Notes: a model not told the origin generated them from the sequence alone. Shown: positions 28,938-39,790, numbered from the stretch's first letter. The stretch is DNA of 64,000 bases from Bifidobacteriaceae bacterium (GCA_022650895.1 JALCQC010000010.1:1-64000); one strand, 5' to 3'. Made by a program: numbers and translations.

Positions 28938-29696
28938 GTGGCAGAGGATCAAAAGCGTAGGCGGGCAGTGGTTACCGGTGCATCAAGCGGCATTGGGGAA
29001 GCGACGGTGCGTTCCCTTGTCTCGGATGGCTGGAGCGTCGTTGCTCTTGCACGGCGTGAGGAGCGATTGAAAGCCCTTTCCGAGGAGACCGGGTGCGAAT
29101 ACTTTGTCTGTGACGTCACGAGCGAGGACTCCACCGCTGCCGCCGTCGAGAAGCTGACAGCTGCCGGTCCTGTCGACGCTTTGGTGAATTGCGCAGGCGG
29201 TGCCTTGGGAACGGATCACGTGGACGTCGCCAAGATCGACGAATGGCGCTGGATGTATGAGACCAATGTGCTTGGCACTCTGCGCATCACCCAGAAACTA
29301 CTGCCTGCCATCAAGGAACGCGAGGGTTCCGTCGTGGTCATTTCCTCCACGGCCGGCATCGAGACCTATCCCGGTGGTGGTGGCTACTGTGGCGTCAAGG
29401 CGGCAGAGAAGGCGCTCGCGCGAGCGCTGCGTTTGGAACAGGTGGGCGAGCCTGTGCGGGTGATCGACATCGCTCCGGGCCTGGTGAAGACGGCGGAATT
29501 CTCGCTGAACCGTCTGCACGGTGATCAGAAGGCGGCAGATGCCGTCTACGCCGGTGTTCCCAACCCGTTGACAGGAGAGGACATCGCAGAGGCGGTGCGC
29601 TGGGCCCTTGATCAACCCGCTGCCGTCGACATTGACGAGATGGTGGTTCGTCCCCGTGCGCAGGTTTCTTCCACGCAGGTTTACCGGACCGAGTAG
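28938..29696 (+). CDS. SDR-family oxidoreductase
   Basis: VTGASSGIGEATVRSL, VNCAGGALG, YCGVKAAEKALARALR. Confidence 0.93.
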   Translation: MAEDQKRRRAVVTGASSGIGEATVRSLVSDGWSVVALARREERLKALSEETGCEYFVCDVTSEDSTAAAVEKLTAAGPVDALVNCAGGALGTDHVDVAKIDEWRWMYETNVLGTLRITQKLLPAIKEREGSVVVISSTAGIETYPGGGGYCGVKAAEKALARALRLEQVGEPVRVIDIAPGLVKTAEFSLNRLHGDQKAADAVYAGVPNPLTGEDIAEAVRWALDQPAAVDIDEMVVRPRAQVSSTQVYRTE

Positions 29697-29798
29697 AAGG
29701 GTGGTAGGCGGGTACCGCAGGAATGCTGCGCCCACCAAACATGGTCAAAGGCACTCATGAAATCACCGGTATTGCTGGAATCGCTAGCGGAATCAAAT

Positions 29799-29829
29799 GA
29801 GGGGCGGAGCCCTTGCGGACTCCACCCCT
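29799..29829 (-). terminator. hairpin downstream of dps
   Basis: AGGGGcGGAG-CCCTTGCGGA-CTCCaCCCCT, 3' to the minus-strand dps gene. Confidence 0.5.
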
Positions 29830-29879
29830 CACTCTGCCAAACTCAATAATTCAAGAGTTCAGCAATTCAACGACTTGGA

Positions 29880-30362
29880 TCACACCAAGTGCGAGTGCAT
29901 GAACCATTGGAACTGTTCCAGAACCTGGACATGGTCCTGAACGATGTTCGAGCTGATAACGTCCAGCTCATCGAGTTCCTTGATGGCTTCACGATCTGCC
30001 TTGATGAGGGAATCATAATAGGTCACCAGCGCCTTGAGATAGTACTCAGTGGAAGCGCGACCCTTCGCTGCAAATGGTTCCCAAGTGCGTGAACGGACGA
30101 TGCCGTCCGGCGTTCCCTCGGGACTTCCACCGAGTGCTGCGATACGCTCTGCAGTTTCATCTGCCTGATCACGGACTGCGTCGACCTGAGGATCAAGCAT
30201 TTCGTGGACTGCGATGAAGTTGGGTCCTGTTACGTTCCAGTGGGCATGTTTCAGAATGAGCGCTGCCTCATTTTCGTTGTACAAGCGATCCTGAAGAATC
30301 GACACGACCTTTTCGGCCGTAGCTTCGTCGAGTCCTGGAACGGTGAATGGTGCTGACATCAT
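29880..30362 (-). CDS. dps: Dps/ferritin-like DNA-protection protein
   Basis: LYNENEAALILKHAHWNVTGPNFIAVHEMLDPQVDAVRDQADETAERIAALGGSPEGTP. RBS gaaaggag. Confidence 0.92.
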   Translation of the reverse strand: MMSAPFTVPGLDEATAEKVVSILQDRLYNENEAALILKHAHWNVTGPNFIAVHEMLDPQVDAVRDQADETAERIAALGGSPEGTPDGIVRSRTWEPFAAKGRASTEYYLKALVTYYDSLIKADREAIKELDELDVISSNIVQDHVQVLEQFQWFMHSHLV

Positions 30363-30518
30363 CGTGCTCCTTTCTGTTATCGACCCGCGCCTTCCGTTTT
30401 TGTCTTCTGCGCGAATCTGCTTATAAGAGTACCTATGTTGCCTGTCAGTCACCAGAGCATTGGGTGGGAGTTTGGCATAGTGTCAGCAAGATGACAGAAG
30501 CCGTACTCTAGCCGTGCC

Positions 30519-31916
30519 CTACTTCGACACGCCAAAGGTGTCGTCGTCGGCATCATGCACGGTTTCGGTGGCATCTTCCGCCCTGCTGAGTTTCGTGCCG
30601 TTGAGAACGGGCAAAGGAACGCCGTCTTCGGAATCGTTGCGTTTGCGGATTTCCATGGTCTGGATGCGGCGGCCGTCGACGGCGGTAACCACCATGTCGT
30701 AGCCGGCCTCCTGATGGAGGATGTCACCGACCTTTGCCATGACGCCGGTGTGGGCGAGGAAGTAGCCGGCCACGGTTTCGTAGGGTCCGTCCTCCAGCTC
30801 GATTCCGGTCACGTCTGCGAAGTCCTCAATCGTCATGCCGCCATCAACGGTGGCCACGCCGTTGATGAAGGCGGAACCGTTCGCCGTGTCCATTTCAGGC
30901 AGGTCGTATTCGTCGCGGATATCGCCAATCAGCTCCTCCGTCATGTCTTCCAAAGTGACGATGCCATCGGTGCCGCCGTATTCGTCGATGACGATGGCGA
31001 GATGGATGCCCCTTTTGCGCAGAAGGCTCAGGGACGGCAGGAGGCGTGAGGTCCCGGGCAGGGAGATTCCTTCGCGGGTGACGTCGGCAACCGTGCGGGC
31101 GGTGCTGTCACGAACGTCCAAGAGGTCACGCACGTGGACGAATCCGAGGACGTCATCGAAGTCCTCGCCGATGACCGGGTAGCGCGAGTACGGCTTGTTG
31201 TGCACCTCTTCGGCCGCCTCTTGAATGGTCATGGAGCCTTCGAGGAAGGTGACGTCAGCGCGGGGACGCATCACTTCGGCGACGGTGGTTTCGGAAGCGT
31301 CGAAAACGTCATCCAGAATGACGCGCTCTTCCTGACCGATGCGGGTGTTGGTGGAGACGAGGACGCGGAGTTCGTCATCGCTGACTTCGGATTCGGTTTC
31401 ATTCGGGTCAAAGCCCATGAGCCGTACGATTCCGTTGGTCGATTTGCCCAGCAGCCAGATGATGGGCTTGCAGATGGTGGCGAAAGTGTCGATGGCGGGG
31501 ACCACGGCGCGGGCTATCTTCTCGGTCTGCTGCAGTGCGATGCGTTTTGGCACCAGCTCCGAGATCACGATGGAGAAGTAGGAGATCACGATGGTGAGAA
31601 TGATGGTGGTGAGGACGTTGGCAAGGTTGGAAGGCATTCCCCAGCGCTCAAGAATCGGGATGATGTAGGGCGCAATCGACGAGGCACCGAACGATGCGGA
31701 AAGGAAACCTGTCAGCGTGATACCAATCTGGACTGCCGAAAGGAAGCGATTGGGATCATGCGCGACCTTTGCCACGCGGGCACCACGGACGTCTTCCTGT
31801 TCCATCTGCTCGATCTGCGAGCCGCGCAACGACACTAGCGCGAGCTCGGTGCCGGAGAAGACGGCTCCAATGAGCAGGAACACGAGGATCAGCAAAATAT
31901 TCAGCCACAGTGACAT
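30519..31916 (-). CDS. CNNM/CBS-domain transporter (CorC/HlyC-like)
   Basis: DUF21-like N-terminal membrane domain, CBS pair (VMRPRADVTFLEG), C-terminal CorC_HlyC domain (IVIDEYGGTDGIVTLEDMTEELIGDI). Confidence 0.92.
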   Translation of the reverse strand: MSLWLNILLILVFLLIGAVFSGTELALVSLRGSQIEQMEQEDVRGARVAKVAHDPNRFLSAVQIGITLTGFLSASFGASSIAPYIIPILERWGMPSNLANVLTTIILTIVISYFSIVISELVPKRIALQQTEKIARAVVPAIDTFATICKPIIWLLGKSTNGIVRLMGFDPNETESEVSDDELRVLVSTNTRIGQEERVILDDVFDASETTVAEVMRPRADVTFLEGSMTIQEAAEEVHNKPYSRYPVIGEDFDDVLGFVHVRDLLDVRDSTARTVADVTREGISLPGTSRLLPSLSLLRKRGIHLAIVIDEYGGTDGIVTLEDMTEELIGDIRDEYDLPEMDTANGSAFINGVATVDGGMTIEDFADVTGIELEDGPYETVAGYFLAHTGVMAKVGDILHQEAGYDMVVTAVDGRRIQTMEIRKRNDSEDGVPLPVLNGTKLSRAEDATETVHDADDDTFGVSK

Positions 31917-32030
31917 ATTTCAACGATACGTCATGAACTGTTGCGTTCGCCGGTGTTCATGTGGAATTCAGCGGTTACTGAACTTTTGCAGGCGCGGGAA
32001 CTGCCCGCTCGCGCCCGCATGTGCAGCCGC

Positions 32031-33329
32031 CTACTCCTCGAAGGCACCTGCGATGGCCTGGTCCAGATCGGCGATCAAATCCTCGGCATCTTCCAGACCG
32101 ATGGAAAGGCGCAGCAGATTGTCGCTCACGCCGTTGGCCTCGCGGTAGGCTGCTGGCACTTCGCGGTGCGTCACGCGCGCGGGATTCACGATCATGGAGC
32201 GAACGTCACCCACGTTGGGAATGTAGGTAAAGACTTTCACGCCCTCGACGACCTTGCGAATGTTGGACTCATCGCCGTCCAACAGGAACGAGAGCACCGT
32301 GCCCACGCCCTTGGGGAAGTACTTTGCGACCAGCTCATGCTGATCCGAATCCGGCAGCCCGGAGTAGTACACCTGTTTGACGTGTGGCAGCGACTCAAGA
32401 TGATGCGCCACTTTCACGGCGTTGCTGACGGCCTTGTCCTCGCGCTCGCTCAGCGTATCGAGACCGAGCAGCTGCAGATAGGCGTTGAACGGGCTTTGCA
32501 CCGCGCCAAAGGTGCGCACGTATTTGATCCGTACACGGCGGACGAAGGCCTCGCGCCCATATGCCTCACTGAAGCTGCGCCAGACGCCTTTCCGTTCGTC
32601 GCTCACCACGATGTCCTTTTCGGTGAACTGTGGGAATTTTCCGTTCGTCCAATCGAAATTGCCGGAGTCGATGACGACACCGCCCAGCGCGTCCCCGTGC
32701 CCGCTAATTCCCTTGGTGGTGGAGTGCACCACGATGTCGGCTCCGTGTTCGATGGGGCGGAAAAGATAGGGAGTGGGGAAGGTGTTGTCCACGATCAGGG
32801 GGATGCCGTGGCGATGCGCCACTTGGGCCAGTGCCTCGATGTCGGTGACTTCGGTGCTGGGGTTAGCAACCGATTCAGCGAAAATAGCCTTCGTCTCGTC
32901 GTTGATGGCGTCCTCGACCTCGGTGAGATCGTTGATGTTCTTGACGAAATTCGAGTGCACGCCAAAGTGGGGGAAGAAGCTTTCGAGGGCGTCCACTGAG
33001 GCGCCGTACAGATTTGTCGGCGCGATGATGTTGCCACCCATTTCGGCGGCGGCGAGAAGTGCGAACGAGACCGCCGCCATGCCGGTGGCTACGGCTACGG
33101 CTCCGATGCCACCCTCTAACTGGGCAAGGCGTTTTTCCAGGACGTCAATCGTCGGGTTGCCACATCGTGAGTAGGAGAACCCGTCAATCTCACCACTGGC
33201 AAGGCCGTCGGCCTGGCGTTCCGTCACCATGTCGAAGGCGGCGGAGGCATAGATCGGCACGTTTGCGGCGTTGGCGTGCTGCCGAGGGTCGTAGCCAGCG
33301 TGGATTCGTTGTGTATTGAAACCTGTCAT
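32031..33329 (-). CDS. metY: O-acetylhomoserine aminocarboxypropyltransferase/cysteine synthase family
   Basis: PLP-dependent Cys/Met metabolism motifs: FSYSRCGNPTIDVLEKRLAQLEGG, VVHSTTKGISGHGDALGG. Length about 432 aa. Confidence 0.9.
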   Translation of the reverse strand: MTGFNTQRIHAGYDPRQHANAANVPIYASAAFDMVTERQADGLASGEIDGFSYSRCGNPTIDVLEKRLAQLEGGIGAVAVATGMAAVSFALLAAAEMGGNIIAPTNLYGASVDALESFFPHFGVHSNFVKNINDLTEVEDAINDETKAIFAESVANPSTEVTDIEALAQVAHRHGIPLIVDNTFPTPYLFRPIEHGADIVVHSTTKGISGHGDALGGVVIDSGNFDWTNGKFPQFTEKDIVVSDERKGVWRSFSEAYGREAFVRRVRIKYVRTFGAVQSPFNAYLQLLGLDTLSEREDKAVSNAVKVAHHLESLPHVKQVYYSGLPDSDQHELVAKYFPKGVGTVLSFLLDGDESNIRKVVEGVKVFTYIPNVGDVRSMIVNPARVTHREVPAAYREANGVSDNLLRLSIGLEDAEDLIADLDQAIAGAFEE

Positions 33330-33466
33330 GGGACTCCTTCGAAAAAAGCGCTCTTAGGCTAACATTCGCAGATGTGGTGTGCTATCGAGTTTCGCCGATT
33401 CTCGGCCGAAAAGGCCGCTCTCGCCATACTAAAAATTTATAGATCGCTCAAAACGTCTGAAATAAA

Positions 33467-33508
33467 AAGCCCGTTGCGGATCTCGTGACGACAATCCACA
33501 ACGGGCCC
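33467..33508 (-). terminator. terminator downstream of ppc
   Basis: Minus strand GCCCGTTG...CAACGGGC followed by TTTTTATTT. Confidence 0.7.
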
Positions 33509-33562
33509 TACGTCACCTCACACGGTGACGTCTACCGCGAGCGGGGTGTTTCCCGCCTCACA

Positions 33563-36352
33563 TCATCCGGTGTTCTGCAGGCCTGCTGCAACACCTGAAA
33601 CGGTGCAGAGAATGAGGTAGATGAAGTCGGCCGTCTGGCTCTTGCTCAACTCGTTCTTCGCATCGCGGCGGCGCAGAGACGCCAGTGCGCGCACCTGAGC
33701 GATGGAGAGCGCATCCACATACGGCGAGCGGATGCGGATGGCCTGACCCAGCACGTGACGGTGCTGCAGTGGCCATTCATCGCCAACGATCTGCAGGACC
33801 CATTTGCGGGTGAGCTGCATTTCGGTGAGGACTTTCTCGTTGAGGTCTTCGCGATCGGCCAGAGCGAGATACATCTTCGCGATGCGCTCGTCGGTCTTGG
33901 CGAGTGACATCTCGATGTTGTCGATGAAGGTGGAGAACAGCGGCCACTCTTCGTAGGCCTTCTGCATGGTCTCCAGGTCGCCGAACTTCTCGCAGGCGGT
34001 GCCGAGACCATACCATGCCGCGAGGTTGATGCGAGCCTGTGCCCACGAGAAGATCCACGGAATGGTGCGCAGATCGTCCAGTGACTTCGCTCCCAGACCG
34101 CGTTTTGCGGGGCGTGAACCGATTGGTAGCAAGCCGACCTCAGCCAGTGGCGTCACGGTGGAGAACCACGGGGTGAAATCATCGGTGTGGAGCAGGTCGA
34201 GGAAGCGCTCGTGTGCGGCATCGTCAATCTGCTGGGCCATGTCGGCGTACTTGCGGGTCATGTCCGTGTTGGTCTTCTCCACACTGGGTGCGGATTGGAG
34301 CAGCGTGGCCGCCGCGACGCTCTCGACGTGGCGCGTGGCCAGAATCGGGTTGCCGTAGCGGGCGAAGATGACCTCTCCCTGTTCGGTGAGCTTGAAGCGG
34401 CAGTTCACGGAGCCCTTCGGCTGAGCGAGCACTGCACGGTTTGCAGGGCCACCACCACGACCCACCGCGCCACCACGACCGTGGAAGAGCGTCAGATCGA
34501 TGTCGTTCTTCTCTGCCCACTGCGCGATTTCCTCCTGCGCCTTGTGCAGAGCGAGGGTGGCGGAAGTCGGGCCGGCATCCTTGGACGAATCCGAGTAGCC
34601 GAGCATGACCTCCATCTTGCGGCCGTTTTCCTTCAGACGAGCCTGAACCTCCGGAATCTTGAGCATGCCGTCGAGAACATGGACGCAATTCTGCAGATCC
34701 TCAAGCTGTTCGAAGAGCGGAATCACATCGATGGTGGGAACGTCGGCAGGATCGGAGAAAGCGAGCCTGTTGAGTTCGTACACATCTTTGATGTGCTGCG
34801 CCGACTTGGTGAAGGAGATGATGTAACGGCGTGCCGCCTTCATCCCGTTGCGCTTCTGAATGGCGCCGAGCGCGCGGAAGGTGTCCAGCACTTCGATCGT
34901 CATCGGCTGGAGGTCGCCGCGTTCTCCGTGCAGACCGTGCTCGCGAATGTCTTCGAGCGCACGTTGGTGCACCAGCGAATGCTGACGGAACTCCATCTCG
35001 ACCATGTGGAAGCCGAAGGTCTCGACCTGCCATATCAGTGTCTGGAGGGGACCGTAGGCGGAGCGCGTTGCTCCTGCCTGGACCAGCGAGTCCTGAACGG
35101 TACGCAGGTCAGCCAGGAATTCGTCGGCGTCCTTGTACATGAGGTCCGCGTTGCGCAGCAGTGTTGCGTGGATGCGATCAGCCAGCACCAACACCACAGC
35201 ACGGTGCAGTTCGGACCGCGAGATCACGGCGGCCTTGTCGGTCAGCACCTCGCTCATTTCCTGCTGATGGCTCCACAGCAGCCGCAGCTCGCGCGACGGG
35301 GGTGTGGAACGTGAGTCGAGGGTAAGGTTGCGACCTACCTCGCGCGTGGCCTCCTCCAACTTGGTGAGCATGTGGGCATTGAACTTCGTCGCTACCTCGC
35401 GGCTCACCTTGGCGGTGACGTTCGGGTTGCCGTCGCGGTCGGAACCGATCCATGATCCTGGATGGAAGAAAGCAGGGCATGCCGGTTTGACGGTTCCCGC
35501 TTTGTCTCCCAACATCCAGTCGTCAAAGCGGCGGTACACCTTCGGCAGGGTGTCGAAAAGGGTGTTGTCGAAGATGTCGATGATGGTATCGGCCTCTTCA
35601 ACAGGCGTCGGCTTTTTGGCGGCGATGGGCGAGGTGCGGAACAGGGCGTCGATCTCGTTGAGCATCTTGCGCTCGTTCTCGGCCAAGTCGGAGCCGCCCA
35701 GACGCGGACGCTCCTCCAACAGGTCGGCGATGCGGCGGATCTTGCCCTCGACTGCCTTGCGGCGTGCCTCGGTGGGGTGCGCGGTGAACACTGGATGGAA
35801 TTCCAGTTTGTTCAGCAGCTCGGATGCCTTTGCAGGGCCCACTTCGTTGATGAGCGTCTTGTAGGCACCGGTCAGTTCGTTGACGGGGTCGGTGTCGGAT
35901 TCCTTCGGCACTGCCTTCTCGCGGTTGCGCAGTGACGTCACCCGGTAGTTCTCCTCGGAAAGATTCGCGAGGTGGAAATACGTTGCGAAAGCACGGGCGA
36001 TCTGCGTCACGTTCTCCACGGAGAGCGAGTCGATGAGCTTGACGGCATCCTCAAGGCCGTCATTGCCCGGATGTGGATCCTTGATGGCTCCGCCGGAACC
36101 TTCTGCACTCGCCTCGATCACCGATTCGCGCAGGGAGTTGAATTGCTTCAGGACTTCCGGATCGTATTCTCCCAGAACCGTTCTCAGCAGACGTAGGAAC
36201 AAATCCATGTCGTGATTGAGACTATCTGGAATTCCCTGTTCCTCGGGACCGCGGGTCCCGGTGCCAGAGTTGACGATCGTCGCATCGGCGGCGGTGATTG
36301 ATTGTTGTGATTCGGGCGTTGAATTCGTACTTTGCGATTTTTCTTGCGCCAT
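33563..36352 (-). CDS. ppc: phosphoenolpyruvate carboxylase
   Basis: VFTAHPTEARRKAV, MLGYSDSSKDAGPTSA, LFHGRGGAVGRGGGPANRAVLAQP, C-terminal VSGVAAGLQNTG. Confidence 0.97.
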   Translation of the reverse strand: MAQEKSQSTNSTPESQQSITAADATIVNSGTGTRGPEEQGIPDSLNHDMDLFLRLLRTVLGEYDPEVLKQFNSLRESVIEASAEGSGGAIKDPHPGNDGLEDAVKLIDSLSVENVTQIARAFATYFHLANLSEENYRVTSLRNREKAVPKESDTDPVNELTGAYKTLINEVGPAKASELLNKLEFHPVFTAHPTEARRKAVEGKIRRIADLLEERPRLGGSDLAENERKMLNEIDALFRTSPIAAKKPTPVEEADTIIDIFDNTLFDTLPKVYRRFDDWMLGDKAGTVKPACPAFFHPGSWIGSDRDGNPNVTAKVSREVATKFNAHMLTKLEEATREVGRNLTLDSRSTPPSRELRLLWSHQQEMSEVLTDKAAVISRSELHRAVVLVLADRIHATLLRNADLMYKDADEFLADLRTVQDSLVQAGATRSAYGPLQTLIWQVETFGFHMVEMEFRQHSLVHQRALEDIREHGLHGERGDLQPMTIEVLDTFRALGAIQKRNGMKAARRYIISFTKSAQHIKDVYELNRLAFSDPADVPTIDVIPLFEQLEDLQNCVHVLDGMLKIPEVQARLKENGRKMEVMLGYSDSSKDAGPTSATLALHKAQEEIAQWAEKNDIDLTLFHGRGGAVGRGGGPANRAVLAQPKGSVNCRFKLTEQGEVIFARYGNPILATRHVESVAAATLLQSAPSVEKTNTDMTRKYADMAQQIDDAAHERFLDLLHTDDFTPWFSTVTPLAEVGLLPIGSRPAKRGLGAKSLDDLRTIPWIFSWAQARINLAAWYGLGTACEKFGDLETMQKAYEEWPLFSTFIDNIEMSLAKTDERIAKMYLALADREDLNEKVLTEMQLTRKWVLQIVGDEWPLQHRHVLGQAIRIRSPYVDALSIAQVRALASLRRRDAKNELSKSQTADFIYLILCTVSGVAAGLQNTG

Positions 36353-36583
36353 AGAGTTTTGACCTCCTTGTCGCTCCCGTTGGTTGCCCGTCTACCGGCT
36401 TCTGCGGCTCCTCCGTAGTTGTGTGTGCCGGCCGTCCCAGGCCCAAAGCCATTGATTGCGACTGTCGAATGACATTCTAGTTACGGGTATGAGACCTTGT
36501 GTAACGAATACCTGACAGGTGGCTGTTTGGGAGCCGCATACTGGAATGGTGGATAAGTATGTGGATTTTCCCTGCCCGACAGG

Positions 36584-38254
36584 GTGAGTAAGGTGACAAA
36601 CGCAGAGACTTTTGCCTATGAGAAGTTCGCAAAGCGTTGGCACGCGGTGAACGCGACGAGGAGGATGAAAGACATGTGGCATCCGTTTGCCCATTTGCGC
36701 GAGGTTCGGGAACAGAACGAGCATCCGCACGTCGTTCACGCCGACAGTGCCCGCGCTTCCGATTCAGCTCATGCTTCCGATTCGTCGGGCAATTCCCGTT
36801 CGTTGGGCGCTTCACGCTCGTCAGAAACCTCCCATCCATCAGGTGACGGACAGCCAGCAGCGGCCCGTTTGCCGCACAGCCACGCGATTCCCCTTGACAT
36901 GGAGGACATCGTCAGGGATTACGACAAACCCATCGAAGAGGCTGGAATCGCCGCAAAATCAAGCGTCATCGTCCGTGTTGGTCAGATGGACTTGGCCGGC
37001 GGCACCGGAGGCTACCGTGTACGCGAGATGATGCACCGCATCTCCTATCCGCTCGGCGTCCACACGCGCGCCGACGTGAACCTCACGGACATCGAAGCTA
37101 CCTGCACGGACGGTTCGCATCGCCTCACTGAAGTCGTGGACCTGCCGACCACGGGCGTGAACACGTGGCGCATCTGGCAGCTGGAGCATTTCACCGACTG
37201 GTTCAATGTCAAGCTCGGGCAGAACAGCGTGTACAGCAAGCATCCGCACGATATTTCCGACGGTCCGCTCACGGTTCGTACCGCGCACCGGAAGCTGGAC
37301 GAGATCGAGCGCAAGAAGCCGCTGTATTCCCCAGCTTTCGCGGGTCTCGCGTCTGCCTTGGCCTGTGGCGCGTTCGTCTATTTGCTGGGTGGTGGCATCT
37401 ATGACATCATCGGTGCCTTCATGGGTGCCGGTATCGGGCACTGGCTTCGCCGAAGGATGTTTGCGCACCGTCTGAACCAGTTTTTCGTCACCGGAATTTC
37501 CGTGGCGGTGGCGGCGTTGGTGTGCGTGGGAACGCTGCGGCTCATCGGCTTTCTCGACCCGAGTGCGCTGGAGCACGACACCGCTTACATCGGCGCGATG
37601 CTCTTCGTGATTCCCGGCTTTCCGCTTGTCACCGGGGGCTTGGATATCGCCAAGCTCGACTTCCCCTCCGGCTTACAACGTCTGGCCTACGCAACGTCGA
37701 TCATCGTCGTCGCCACCCTCGCCGCGTGGGCGGTGGCACGGATGGTGCAGCTCAATCCGCAGGGTTTCCCCCCTCTCGGCCTCGATCCGTGGCTGAATGG
37801 AGCCTTGCGTTTCGTTGCCGCCTTCATTGGCGTGTGGGGATTCTCCGTCCTGTTCAACTCACCGCAGCGCATGGCCCTTGTCGCTGCGTTCATCGGTGCC
37901 ATCGCGGATACGCTGCGCCTTGAGATTCAGGATTTCTGGAATGTTCCTCCCGAAGCCGCCGCCTTCCTTTGCGCGCTGGTGGCGGGATTGCTGGCCACTG
38001 CATGGCGTTCGGCGGTTCGCCACGGTGCGTTGCCGCCGTCGCTGGGATTTCCCCGCATCTGCCTGACGGTGCCGTCCATCGTCATCATGGTTCCCGGCCT
38101 TTACCTGTACCGCGCGGTTTTCTATCTCGGTCAATTCGACACCTTGAACGCGCTGAACTGGGGCTTCCGCGGCATCATGGTGATTCTGTGCCTACCGATC
38201 GGCCTCGCCTTCGCGCGCGTTCTCACCGATTCTCAGTGGCGCTACGACGTGTGA
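36584..38254 (+). CDS. ThrE-like threonine/serine exporter family protein
   Basis: About 10 TM segments. RMVQLNPQGFPPLGLD and FPRICLTVPSIVIMVPGLYLYRAVFYLG are ThrE-like. Ser-rich N-terminal extension. Confidence 0.82.
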   Translation: MSKVTNAETFAYEKFAKRWHAVNATRRMKDMWHPFAHLREVREQNEHPHVVHADSARASDSAHASDSSGNSRSLGASRSSETSHPSGDGQPAAARLPHSHAIPLDMEDIVRDYDKPIEEAGIAAKSSVIVRVGQMDLAGGTGGYRVREMMHRISYPLGVHTRADVNLTDIEATCTDGSHRLTEVVDLPTTGVNTWRIWQLEHFTDWFNVKLGQNSVYSKHPHDISDGPLTVRTAHRKLDEIERKKPLYSPAFAGLASALACGAFVYLLGGGIYDIIGAFMGAGIGHWLRRRMFAHRLNQFFVTGISVAVAALVCVGTLRLIGFLDPSALEHDTAYIGAMLFVIPGFPLVTGGLDIAKLDFPSGLQRLAYATSIIVVATLAAWAVARMVQLNPQGFPPLGLDPWLNGALRFVAAFIGVWGFSVLFNSPQRMALVAAFIGAIADTLRLEIQDFWNVPPEAAAFLCALVAGLLATAWRSAVRHGALPPSLGFPRICLTVPSIVIMVPGLYLYRAVFYLGQFDTLNALNWGFRGIMVILCLPIGLAFARVLTDSQWRYDV

Positions 38255-38362
38255 TGAGCGTGCGCGGTATGCGGCATAAGTATGGCCTGTGATACGCAGC
38301 CGTGGTATGACGTTGTGACAGATATTTCTATGACAGGCAACTCATAACAGGGGAGTGGAAGA

Positions 38363-39763
38363 ATGCGTTCCGAAGCATCGGCATCGTCATCATCTGAGTC
38401 AGTATCGTCGTTATCGGCAGCATCCGCGGCAACGGGCATTTCCACCGAGGAACTCGCTCGGTATTCGCACGTGTTTTCTTCATCGCGCACCAACAGTGTC
38501 GCCGCTGCTGCCGCCACCAATAACGGCGTTCTCAAGGCCGCCGTGGACTACCGAGGGCTGCGTTCCGTGCCGCAGCAGTTTTCCATCGAACTTGAGCAAG
38601 GGTCGATCACCGCGCAGAAACGTTCCGGCCGCTGCTGGATGTTCTCGGGTCTCAACGTGCTGCGATATGAGATGATTCATCGTTGGAATCTTAAGGATTT
38701 CGAGCTGTCCGAAAGCTTCCTTTTCTTCTACGACAAGCTGGAGAAATCCAATTACTTCTTGGAGGGCGTGCTCTCCACATTGGACGAGCCGGTCAACGGC
38801 CGGCTTTTTTCCTGGATAACGCAGGATGCCGCCACGGACGGCGGATTCTGGAGCATGTTCGCCAATCTGGTCGAGAAATATGGCATCGTACCGAAGGATG
38901 CTTGTCCGGAATCTGAGAATTCCAGTGATTCTGGGGTTTTCACGCAGTACTTGCAGACGCTGTTGCGCAAGGATGCACTCGCTCTGCGCACTGCCGCCAC
39001 CGAAGGGAAACCCGTGGAGGAGGTGCGTGTTCTCAAGGCGCAGCAGATGGAGGCCGTATACCGATTGCTGGCGGTCAGCCTGGGGGAGCCCCCGCGCGTT
39101 TTCGATTTCGTCGCCCACGACAAGGACGGCAAGCTGCTGGAGGACCACGGCATCACACCCAAGGAGTTCTACAGCAAGTACATCGGCATGGATTTGCGCC
39201 GGTATGCTGCGCTGATTGATGCCCCGACCGCCGCCACCCCCTATGGCAAGCAGTACCGCTTGGCGCGCTCCGGCAACATGGCGGACCACGATGATTCCAT
39301 CTTCGCCAACGTCGGCATGACGGTGATTCGCCGCGCGATCGTGGATCAGCTCAAGGACGGTCACCCTGTGTGGTTCGCCTGCGACTGCAGCAAGTACGAG
39401 TTGCGCAAGGAGGGGATTTTCGATCGTTCCACGGTGCGGGTTGAGAACCTCTTCGATGTCGATCTCAGCTTCGACAAGGGCCGTGCGCTCGAATACCGCG
39501 ATGCCGAGGGTAATCACGCCATGACGATCATGGGGGTGAATCTGGATGCCTCGGGGCAGCCGGATCGTTGGAAAATCGAGAATAGCTGGGGCAAAGACGT
39601 CGGTAAGGACGGGTACTTCGTCGCGTCTGACGCGTGGATGGACGAATTCCTCTATGAGGCGATCATCGACCGTCGCTACCTCGACGCTGCCACCCTCGCT
39701 GTGCTCGACACCGAGCCCGTGGACCTTGAACCATGGACCCCTCTCTGCCTCATGAGCGACTAG
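38363..39763 (+). CDS. pepC: aminopeptidase C (C1/bleomycin hydrolase family)
   Basis: ITAQKRSGRCWMFSGLNVLR (active Cys), NHAMTIMGVNLD (His), WKIENSWGKDVGKDGYF (Asn). Confidence 0.95.
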   Translation: MRSEASASSSSESVSSLSAASAATGISTEELARYSHVFSSSRTNSVAAAAATNNGVLKAAVDYRGLRSVPQQFSIELEQGSITAQKRSGRCWMFSGLNVLRYEMIHRWNLKDFELSESFLFFYDKLEKSNYFLEGVLSTLDEPVNGRLFSWITQDAATDGGFWSMFANLVEKYGIVPKDACPESENSSDSGVFTQYLQTLLRKDALALRTAATEGKPVEEVRVLKAQQMEAVYRLLAVSLGEPPRVFDFVAHDKDGKLLEDHGITPKEFYSKYIGMDLRRYAALIDAPTAATPYGKQYRLARSGNMADHDDSIFANVGMTVIRRAIVDQLKDGHPVWFACDCSKYELRKEGIFDRSTVRVENLFDVDLSFDKGRALEYRDAEGNHAMTIMGVNLDASGQPDRWKIENSWGKDVGKDGYFVASDAWMDEFLYEAIIDRRYLDAATLAVLDTEPVDLEPWTPLCLMSD

Positions 39764-39790
39764 GAATTAACGGCTAGTGGTGTACTGCTG

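Noticed and set aside
33330-33470. Possible SAM-type riboswitch upstream of metY
   Set aside because: A GC-rich hairpin is present in the leader, but none of the conserved S-box core motifs could be identified by eye.
34187-35314. 375-aa plus-strand ORF inside ppc
   Set aside because: Antisense shadow of a well-conserved PEP carboxylase gene.
38480-39517. 345-aa minus-strand ORF inside pepC
   Set aside because: Antisense shadow of a complete PepC with intact catalytic motifs.
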